Shown here piece by piece: positions 10,584-14,907 of a stretch of DNA of 14,907 bases; the stretch's first letter is position 1, and each line of letters begins with the position of its first letter. Under the pieces are notes generated by a model that saw only the letters and a program-made list of their open reading frames with translations, searched no databases and had not been told where the DNA came from. Source of the DNA: Minisyncoccota bacterium (lineage in GTDB: Bacteria; Patescibacteriota; Minisyncoccia; UBA6257; 2-01-FULL-56-20). The DNA is taken from the NCBI GenBank assembly GCA_031291905.1, contig JARLIC010000035.1, positions 1-14,907 on the forward strand, in the 5' to 3' direction. The position numbers were made by a program, and so were the translations under genes.

Positions 10584-11684
10584 CTATATGCCGAGGTTGC
10601 CGTTCGCTTTGAAGGGATAGCGCTTGCCGCGGAGGTGCGCCATATAGCCCGCAAGGCCGATCATCGCGCCGTTGTCGAGATTGTAGCGCCGTTCGGGGAC
10701 GAAGAACGCGCGGCCTTCCCCGTGTGTGGCTTTGCGCAAGCGCCCGCGAAGGGCGTTATTGGAGGCGACGCCGCCGCAAAGGATGACCGACTTCGCGCCG
10801 TACTCGCGCGCGGCCCGCATGGTCTTCGCGACGAGCACGTCGAGCGCCGCCGCCTGGAACGACGCGGCGATGTCCGCTTTGCCCTTTTTGCCGGTCAGCG
10901 CGTCCGGATGGTCGCGTAAATAATAGAGGACGGAGGTCTTGAGGCCGGAGAAGCTGAATTCGTAGTTCTTCTCGTGCAGCATGGGGCGCGGGAACTCGAC
11001 GGTGTGCGGGTCGCCGGTCTTCGCAAGCCGTTCGATCTCCGGGCCGCCGGGGTAGGGGAGGTCGAGCATGCGCGCGGCCTTGTCGAACGCCTCGCCCGCC
11101 GCGTCGTCGCGCGTCTCGCCGAGATGCTTCCACTTCACAAGCGAATCCATCTTGATGAGAATGGTATGCCCGCCGCTCACAATGAGCCCGATCGCGGGGA
11201 ACGCAATTTTCGTTGCCTGCGCCTTGGTCCTTATTTTGGATTTGGCTATTTGTAACTTGGAGTTTACGGTTTTTTGCTGTCGCGGCGGCAGCAAAAAACT
11301 GTAGAGGTGCCCTTCGAGATGGTTCGCGCCGACCAGCGGCTTCTTGTATTCCTTGGCGAGCGCCTGTGCAAACGTGATGCCGGTCCAGAGCGCGGGTTCG
11401 AGGCCGGGCCCCACGGTGACCGCGATCATGTCGAACTTGAACGGGATCTTTTTGGCGCGAAGCTTCCTCTGCAGGCGCGCGAAGAGGATCGGCAGATTTT
11501 TGATATGCTCGCGTTTAGCGAGGTTCGGCACCACGCCGCCGAACTCACGGTGGAGCTTGATCTGCGAGGCGACGAGGTCCTCGCGGACCACGGCCTTCGG
11601 CGCGCCGCCGTGCGCGACGGGAGAAACGGTGAGCAGGGCCACGCCGCTCTCGTCGCACGATGTCTCTATGGCAAGGATGTTCAT
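10584..11684 (-). CDS. tsaD: tRNA t6A threonylcarbamoyltransferase TsaD
   Basis: TsaD, 366 aa, is the ASKHA-fold enzyme that transfers threonylcarbamoyl to A37 of ANN-decoding tRNAs together with TsaB and TsaE. The N-terminus is AIETSCDESGVAL. The metal-binding HLEGH is at 122-126, then VSGGHT at 169-174, the substrate-loop region EAFDKAARMLDLPYPGGPEIE, and CGGVASNNALR near the C-terminus. All key residues are present. The protein is about 25-30 residues longer than typical members (E. coli 337 aa) because of a Lys/Gln/Ser-rich insertion at about 133-160, between HLEGH and SGGHT. The reading frame is intact across it, so the gene is probably functional. No convincing promoter or Shine-Dalgarno sequence was seen. 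A TATATT box lies about 15 nt upstream on the minus strand. Confidence 0.96.
   Translation of the reverse strand: MNILAIETSCDESGVALLTVSPVAHGGAPKAVVREDLVASQIKLHREFGGVVPNLAKREHIKNLPILFARLQRKLRAKKIPFKFDMIAVTVGPGLEPALWTGITFAQALAKEYKKPLVGANHLEGHLYSFLLPPRQQKTVNSKLQIAKSKIRTKAQATKIAFPAIGLIVSGGHTILIKMDSLVKWKHLGETRDDAAGEAFDKAARMLDLPYPGGPEIERLAKTGDPHTVEFPRPMLHEKNYEFSFSGLKTSVLYYLRDHPDALTGKKGKADIAASFQAAALDVLVAKTMRAAREYGAKSVILCGGVASNNALRGRLRKATHGEGRAFFVPERRYNLDNGAMIGLAGYMAHLRGKRYPFKANGNLGI
11205..11299 (-). repeat. Repeat-like insertion with hairpin inside tsaD
   Basis: Within the GC-rich tsaD gene this stretch is suddenly AT-rich. It begins with a perfect 11-bp hairpin (GTTTTTTGCTG at 11269-11279 and CAGCAAAAAAC at 11289-11299). 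It encodes the low-complexity segment QKTVNSKLQIAKSKIRTKAQ, absent from standard TsaD proteins. The length is compatible with an in-frame insertion of an intergenic-type repeat into a surface loop. Confidence 0.65.
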
Positions 11685-11725
11685 GTCGTTATTGAGGATA
11701 ATATAAATGAGGGAAATATGAAAAT

Positions 11726-11747
11726 GGGAGGCTCATGGGAGCCTCCC
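11726..11747 (-). terminator. Terminator of the secreted small protein gene
   Basis: GGGAGGCTC (11726-11734) pairs with GAGCCTCCC (11739-11747) around a 4-nt loop. On the minus strand it is followed by a T-rich ATTTTCATATTT. It lies about 10 nt after the stop codon at 11759 and just upstream of tsaD. Confidence 0.75.
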
Positions 11748-11758
11748 GGATGCTGCGT

Positions 11759-12124
11759 TCATTTTGCGCCGTGCTGCGATTTCGGCAGTTTCGGCGGCGT
11801 GGTGCCGCGGTGCCGCTTCGGCGGCTTCGTGCCGTCGGTGCGGTAGACGCGTACGATATCGATCCGTTGAGGGCGGAGCGGGATGAACCAGAACTTCCGC
11901 TCGAGTTCCATCCAGCAGCTCAGTGATCGCGTGTCATCGAGGTTCACGCAGTCGTAGGCGATGCCGCTTGCCTGGTCGTATACCATCCACGGGCTGACGT
12001 TGAACTCGCCCGTGTTCAACTCCTGGGTCACTACGCGTGCCCGGCCCTGCGCGTGCAGGGCAACGGCCGTCATGGCCAGGACGAGCATGAGCAGCAGTGG
12101 AAAAAGCGATCGTGGTCCGCGCAT
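11759..12124 (-). CDS. Secreted small protein with signal peptide
   Basis: The 121-aa protein is not recognised. An N-terminal signal peptide is clear: a basic start (MRGPR), a hydrophobic core (LFPLLLMLVLAMTAVAL) and a likely cleavage after ALHA near residue 25. The mature part is about 96 aa. It has two Cys (near 59 and 70) that may form a disulfide, a segment with WMVYDQASGIAYDCVNL, and a basic, Pro-rich tail (GTKPPKRHRGTTPPKLPK) likely to be disordered or to bind an anionic surface polymer. GGGGGAGG 5 nt upstream of ATG 12124 is an excellent ribosome binding site. A TTGACA at 12181-12186 on the minus strand could be the -35 box, but no good -10 box follows. The gene ends at its own terminator. 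Confidence 0.8.
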   Translation of the reverse strand: MRGPRSLFPLLLMLVLAMTAVALHAQGRARVVTQELNTGEFNVSPWMVYDQASGIAYDCVNLDDTRSLSCWMELERKFWFIPLRPQRIDIVRVYRTDGTKPPKRHRGTTPPKLPKSQHGAK

Positions 12125-12201
12125 AAATGCCTCCCCCGTGATTGCCTTGCTGGATTAACGATGGCCCTTTTTAGGGAATTTGTCAACCCTTGCCGGCAAT
12201 G

Positions 12202-12236
12202 AAAAAGGCCGTCGCGAATGGATGTTCGCGGCGGCC
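12202..12236 (-). terminator. Terminator of the miniprotein operon
   Basis: A 12-bp stem with two mismatches (12207-12218 with 12225-12236) and a 6-nt loop is followed on the minus strand by five T (A-run 12202-12206). It lies about 12 nt after the stop codon at 12248. Confidence 0.85.
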
Positions 12237-12247
12237 GGTCTTCGGAT

Positions 12248-12430
12248 CTAATCGTTCTTTTGAGGCGGTGGCGGGCCGAACAGGGAAGTGATAAAGGCTT
12301 TCTCCCGCACTTCCCGTTGCCGGCGCGCTTCGCATTTGAGTTCGTAGTCGACAAGGTCGGTGGAGAAGGTCTTGGGCGTGCGATCGTCCCCGCCGGTACT
12401 CTGATACGGATACTTCGCAGATGTCGTCAT
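12248..12430 (-). CDS. Small hydrophilic protein, second gene of miniprotein operon
   Basis: The 60-aa product is not recognised. It is hydrophilic: an N-terminal Ser/Thr/Gly-rich part, a charged helical middle (TDLVDYELKCEARRQREVREK, about 24-44 with one Cys) and a Pro-rich end (FGPPPPQKND). There is no signal peptide or membrane segment. The start was set at 12430 because GGGAGGGG lies directly upstream and the resulting protein begins MTTSAKYPY. An in-frame ATG at 12538 would lengthen it to 96 aa but runs antisense-like through the 44-aa gene and has no binding site. It follows the membrane miniprotein gene by 11 nt and ends at a strong terminator, so the two genes form one transcript. Confidence 0.7.
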   Translation of the reverse strand: MTTSAKYPYQSTGGDDRTPKTFSTDLVDYELKCEARRQREVREKAFITSLFGPPPPQKND

Positions 12431-12441
12431 CTCACCCCTCC

Positions 12442-12576
12442 CTAAAAGAGATGCCTCACCGCTATGAAGACGGCGGTTCCCAGCAGACCGACCGCCGTTA
12501 TGGCAAGAACGATGAGCGTCCACATTACGACGCCCCAAACGTTGAGTGTTTCCTCCGCCTGATCGAAGAGATTCAT
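12442..12576 (-). CDS. 44-aa single-TM miniprotein
   Basis: This short reading frame translates to a 44-residue protein: a polar, acidic N-terminus (MNLFDQAEETLNVWG), one hydrophobic helix of about 22 residues (16-38, rich in Val, Leu, Ile, Ala and Gly) and a short basic end (VRHLF). It would sit in the membrane as a single-pass protein. The start is supported by a perfect GGAGGT (12583-12588) 6 nt before the ATG, which is better than most genes in the window. It lies 11 nt before the 60-aa gene, whose ribosome binding site overlaps the region just after this stop codon. The function is unknown. It could be a small subunit, a regulator or a membrane-active peptide. Confidence 0.75.
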   Translation of the reverse strand: MNLFDQAEETLNVWGVVMWTLIVLAITAVGLLGTAVFIAVRHLF

Positions 12577-12634
12577 TGCCGCACCTCCGTTTCCCTCACT
12601 ACTATTATGATATCATGCGGCCCGAGATAGAGAA

Positions 12635-12664
12635 ACGGCCCGGTGCTGGTATGCATCGGGCCGT
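12635..12664 (-). terminator. Probable terminator of the 196-aa protein gene
   Basis: A 12-bp stem with one G-U pair (12635-12646 with 12653-12664) and a 6-nt loop is followed on the minus strand by GTTTCTCTATC, only a weak T-run. It is 21 nt after the stop codon. Confidence 0.6.
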
Positions 12665-12684
12665 CATTGTTGATATTCGACCGG

Positions 12685-13275
12685 TTAGTCGAGAACGCGG
12701 GCGAACGGATCGGCATAGCCGAGGAGCTTCAGAACGGTGGTCGCGGCAAGGTGGTGACACCTCGCCGTGTTCCTTACCTCGTACCGCGCGAACCTCGCGA
12801 AGCAGGCGAGAAGCGTCCTGCCGGATTCTTCGTCGCGCCGCATTGCGAGCGCGCGGACGATGTTCTTTGCCGGCTTGGCGGCGAGCATGGCGGTAACCAC
12901 GTCCACGACCAGTTGGAAGATCTTCTTGCGGGCGACGCACTGTTCCTTGCGGTCCAGTTCATCGGAGTGGTTTCCCTCGTGATAGAGCTTGACGAGAAGT
13001 TGGGGATTCTCGGCCACCACCGCGGCTGCGGCGGTGAGTTGGGACGGGGTGAGCTCCACGGCGATCAGACGCCTCACGAAGCTGTCGTCTTCATCTTCTT
13101 CTTTGCCCTCGTCGCCGGCTCCGAATTCCTCGATTGTCAGGTATTCGCGCCGGTGTTCGTTCCCACTGAGGAATCGATCCTCATCGATCTCGTCCTCGTT
13201 GCGGGGGATGCAGTTGAGCGAGCGGCTCTCGGGAAAACAACCGCTCCAGTCATTGAGTACGAACGTTGCTGCCAT
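12685..13275 (-). CDS. Unrecognised 196-aa soluble protein
   Basis: The protein matches no family I can name. Residues 1-35 contain two Cys (C13, C22). An acidic, low-complexity linker follows (DEGKEEDEDD, about 54-64). Residues 70-196 look fully helical, with SQLTAAAAVVAENPQLLVKL, KKIFQLVVDVVTAMLAAKPAK and TLLACFARFARYEV as successive amphipathic helices, and several Cys and a His pair (RCHHLAA). This could be a helical repeat or docking domain. There is no signal peptide, and the helices are too polar for membrane segments. AAGGAGG 6 nt before ATG 13275 is an ideal ribosome binding site. A minus-strand TTGACA at 13378-13383 is a possible -35 box, but the matching -10 box (CAGAAT after 17 nt) is weak. 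Confidence 0.75.
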   Translation of the reverse strand: MAATFVLNDWSGCFPESRSLNCIPRNEDEIDEDRFLSGNEHRREYLTIEEFGAGDEGKEEDEDDSFVRRLIAVELTPSQLTAAAAVVAENPQLLVKLYHEGNHSDELDRKEQCVARKKIFQLVVDVVTAMLAAKPAKNIVRALAMRRDEESGRTLLACFARFARYEVRNTARCHHLAATTVLKLLGYADPFARVLD

Positions 13276-13342
13276 GATGCGCCTCCTTGTGGCGTAAAAT
13301 CAAAGATTTCGATGCCCTTTGGCTTGCGGATGCTATGCCAAA

Positions 13343-13371
13343 TTGACTGATAATATTCTGCACCATTATAT
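13343..13371 (+). promoter_or_regulatory. Plus-strand promoter candidate before the structured region
   Basis: TTGACT (13343-13348), 17 nt and TTATAT (13366-13371) form a reasonable promoter with start near 13378. No plus-strand protein gene follows for 450 nt, only the hairpin cluster and its terminator. The same stretch also contains minus-strand boxes for the 196-aa gene, so the two signals face each other. Confidence 0.45.
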
Positions 13372-13377
13372 TTATTT

Positions 13378-13638
13378 TGTCAAGCAGGGGGAAATGGGAG
13401 CGGGAATATGAATAAGAATTCATGAAATCGGTTCGCTCGTTGGAAACGAAGACGGGTCTTTGTTTCCAACTCGCTGCCGATTTCCGCACCGCGAGTCGCA
13501 CTCGCGCCGTCGCTCGCACGAGGCCTGGGCACCGCCTCGCCGATTTTCTCTGCTGAGAAAATCGGCTCCGGCGTTCGATTCCCTCTAAAACAGCGATAAC
13601 AAAAAGGGGTACGGATGACGTACCCCTTTTTGTTATCG
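13378..13638 (+). ncRNA. Candidate structured RNA or repeat with five hairpins
   Basis: No credible gene covers this stretch. Five hairpins follow each other. (1) 13424-13484 has a 14-bp inner stem (13439-13452 with 13457-13470) enclosed by GAAATCGG/CCGATTTC. (2) CGCGAGT/ACTCGCG is at 13490-13506. (3) CGAGGC/GCCTCG is at 13519-13539. (4) An 11-bp stem lies at 13540-13565. (5) The terminator is at 13594-13638. Between (4) and (5), GTTCGATTCC at 13573-13582 resembles a tRNA T-loop, but its stem does not pair. With the promoter at 13343 this could be an RNA of about 260 nt. A mobile, structured intergenic repeat is the main alternative. The minus strand is open for 120 codons across it, but that frame looks like translated repeat. 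Confidence 0.4.
13594..13638. terminator. Perfect 20-bp-stem bidirectional terminator
   Basis: 13594-13613 pairs without mismatch with 13619-13638 around GATGA. The core GGGGTACG/CGTACCCC is followed by TTTTTGTT on either strand, so it can stop transcription in both directions. Confidence 0.85.
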
Positions 13639-13792
13639 TAGCCCCATGTATAGATAGTTGGAACTTGATCGCCAAAGAGTTGGAAGAATGGCGAAGTTTG
13701 CAGATGGCAATAGCGGGGTAGGGTATCTTTCGGGGGTGGCACGAATTCAATTTGCTATGCCTTTATGTTGATACAAGACATTATGGCACTGC
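13639..13792. other. Gene-free stretch
   Basis: No coding frame, RNA or repeat is supported here. The region marks the change from GC-rich to visibly AT-richer sequence that continues to the end of the window. Confidence 0.4.
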
Positions 13793-13820
13793 TTGGATTT
13801 TAGGGAGAAAGATGTATGAT
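13793..13820 (+). promoter_or_regulatory. Promoter of the right-end membrane protein operon
   Basis: TTGGAT (13793-13798), 16 nt and TATGAT (13815-13820). The -10 box ends 6 nt before ATG 13827, again predicting a leaderless transcript. Confidence 0.6.
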
Positions 13821-13826
13821 AAAACC

Positions 13827-13955
13827 ATGGCTGATAAAGACGATGGGGGAGAGCGGATCGAAAAAAGTATAGGAAATCAGACTCGGCCAGATATAAAGCC
13901 GGCTAGCAGTCAATCCAGCGAACCGTCTAAGCCAGAGGGGGATAATAAGAAATGA
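13827..13955 (+). CDS. 42-aa hydrophilic protein, first gene of right-end operon
   Basis: The product is short, highly charged and Ser/Pro-rich (MADKDDGGERIEKS at the start, ending EPSKPEGDNKK), with no hydrophobic segment. It is probably disordered and is not recognised. ATG 13827 was chosen because the TATGAT box at 13815-13820 puts +1 on this codon. ATG 13812 is also in frame with GGGAGA just upstream and would add five residues (MYDKT). The last codons overlap the next start in an ATGA arrangement (4 bp), so the two genes are translationally coupled. Its main role could be to deliver ribosomes to the membrane protein gene. Confidence 0.55.
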   Translation: MADKDDGGERIEKSIGNQTRPDIKPASSQSSEPSKPEGDNKK

Positions 13956-14440
13956 CAGACGACTATTTGAGAGACCAGCAGAATAAGTTTGAGAACTCTG
14001 CTGCGAGTTATCGTCAGGAAGCAAACGAAGTATTTCGTGAGCTTGTTCAACAGTTGATTCTTGTGGGTACTGTCATCCTAACGGTATCCGTTTTTATTTT
14101 TAATGTTCCAGCGTTATCCATGGAACTCGTACATAGAGATAAGGTATTATTATTTACTGCGTGGATTTTCATCGCCTCATCGTTATTATGCGGCATTGTT
14201 CAATATGTTTTGGATTACTACTTTTTCCGTACATGGACGAATGCGCAAGATAGGATTGTAGACGGCATTTGCAATACGGGAATCGACGAGATAAACATTG
14301 GTACTAAGGTTGAGGATATACAAAAAAACATTCCAAGCGCATCGTCGCCAATCCCGGTATTTTTACAGATTTTTACTCTGGCGTGCGGTATCGTTTTCCT
14401 TTTGGTTGTGATGGGTCATCTTCTCTTCTTGCTAAGTTAG
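13952..14440 (+). CDS. Three-TM membrane protein
   Basis: The 162-aa protein is not recognised. The N-terminal 33 residues form a charged amphipathic helix (RQEANEVFRELVQQ). Hydrophobic segments lie at about 35-55, 66-90 and 136-160. The loop between the second and third segments (about 92-134) is hydrophilic, with one Cys and a helix around INIGTKVEDIQKNI. The start overlaps the upstream gene's stop codon by 4 bp. The following bPH2-domain gene begins 39 nt downstream with no terminator between, so all three genes are probably one operon. A scaffold, transporter accessory or stress-envelope role are all possible, and nothing in the sequence decides. Confidence 0.8.
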   Translation: MTDDYLRDQQNKFENSAASYRQEANEVFRELVQQLILVGTVILTVSVFIFNVPALSMELVHRDKVLLFTAWIFIASSLLCGIVQYVLDYYFFRTWTNAQDRIVDGICNTGIDEINIGTKVEDIQKNIPSASSPIPVFLQIFTLACGIVFLLVVMGHLLFLLS

Positions 14441-14479
14441 GGCGGCTCGTAACGATATTAACAATTAACATTATAAAAT

Positions 14480-14907
14480 ATGCTCCCTACAAATAAATTA
14501 CTCAAATTGCCGACGGGGGTAAGTGCTTATTGGATTGTGAAAGTTCTTCTCAAGGTTTTTATTATCTATCTTGTCGTTTCAATGTTCTATGGGATAGCAG
14601 ATGATCCGCAGGGATTGGTTGGCATCTTTTGGTTTTTTGTCGTTATCGCTGCTATATGCGTAGTTTGGGAAATCGCATTTTATAACAGTATCCAATTTTC
14701 CGTCATGGAAGACAGGCTTACTATTGATTCAGGTATCATTACGCGACATTCGGTGACGATCCCATTTCAGAATGTACAAAACATTGATGCGGTGAGCGGC
14801 ATCATGCGGCGCATGTTTGGACTTTCCACCCTGAATATATGGACCGCTTCGCCTGGTCAATTCAATGTCACGGGCAAAAAGGGAAATGCTAATGCGTTAC
14901 ATGATCC
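14480..14907 (+). CDS. Membrane protein with bacterial PH domain (bPH2, YdbS/YdbT-like), partial
   Basis: The frame starts at ATG 14480 and is still open at the window end, giving 142 codons. Residues 1-17 are polar. Two hydrophobic segments follow at about 19-37 and 49-68. From about 74 on comes a bacterial PH-like domain: FSVMEDRLTIDSGIITRHS, then the very typical VTIPFQNVQNIDAVSGIMRR and MFGLSTLNIWTAS. These membrane-flanked bPH2 proteins (former DUF304) usually have the order TM-TM-PH, sometimes duplicated. Their function is mostly unknown, though some are linked to membrane stress or export. It is probably co-transcribed with the three-TM protein upstream. The C-terminal part, and whether a second PH repeat exists, lie outside the window. 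Confidence 0.88.
   Translation, partial: MLPTNKLLKLPTGVSAYWIVKVLLKVFIIYLVVSMFYGIADDPQGLVGIFWFFVVIAAICVVWEIAFYNSIQFSVMEDRLTIDSGIITRHSVTIPFQNVQNIDAVSGIMRRMFGLSTLNIWTASPGQFNVTGKKGNANALHD

Noticed and set aside
13380..13742. 120-codon minus-strand frame across the hairpin array
   Set aside because: It translates consecutive palindromes and a terminator, has no ribosome binding site, and looks like repeat DNA that happens to lack stops.
1..14907. CRISPR array, transposase or integrase gene, rRNA
   Set aside because: No regularly spaced repeats, no recombinase motifs and no rRNA-like sequence were found.

Overview
The window reads like a chromosome segment of a Patescibacteria/CPR bacterium (Parcubacteria-like). 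This is an inference, with no marker-gene phylogeny behind it. It rests on short single-domain housekeeping genes packed among small membrane and secreted proteins without recognisable relatives, strong hairpin terminators, long palindromes between genes, and a tsaD carrying an internal insertion. Positions 2300-13300 are mostly GC-rich. The two ends (about 150-1750 and 13640-14907) look clearly more AT-rich and carry accessory-type genes.

Left part (1-3610). A divergent locus lies between two identical 36-bp terminator-containing repeats (112-147 and 1999-2034). A two-TM membrane protein gene faces an HTH-Panacea (DUF4065) antitoxin gene, which overlaps a probable RelE/ParE-like toxin gene. 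Back-to-back consensus promoters share ATGTCA/TGACAT half-sites. A truncated copy of a YgjP-like metallopeptidase gene follows directly, and the intact copy is at 2300-2962. Two minus-strand tRNA-like elements (2138-2205, 3122-3190) have perfect acceptor stems and T-arms but no normal central arms. They share a conserved 45-bp 5' flank. A small two-TM protein gene ends this part.

Middle (3670-9504). This holds a large unrecognised membrane protein, a DEDDh exonuclease with an ExoX-type C-terminal region, an unknown 134-aa protein behind a palindromic operator, a TspO/MBR protein, exonuclease VII (xseA-xseB) and DNA polymerase IV (dinB). xseB and dinB are separated by a 33-bp-arm hairpin. The exonuclease, xseA, xseB and dinB make this a DNA repair neighbourhood.

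Right-middle (9533-13275, all minus strand). An ArsR repressor and NADPH-dependent FMN reductase form an autoregulated operon. Next come a 94-bp palindrome, tsaD (t6A tRNA modification) with an internal repeat-like insertion, a secreted small protein, an operon of two miniproteins (44 and 60 aa), and an unknown 196-aa protein.

Right end (13276-14907). A gene-free stretch holds five consecutive hairpins between a promoter and a 20-bp-stem terminator, which makes it a structured RNA or repeat candidate. A plus-strand operon follows: a short hydrophilic protein, a three-TM protein, and a membrane bPH2-domain protein that runs off the window.

Several genes (antitoxin, exonuclease, xseA, arsR, 42-aa protein) have a -10 box ending 6-7 nt before the ATG, so leaderless mRNAs appear to be a recurring mode of expression here.
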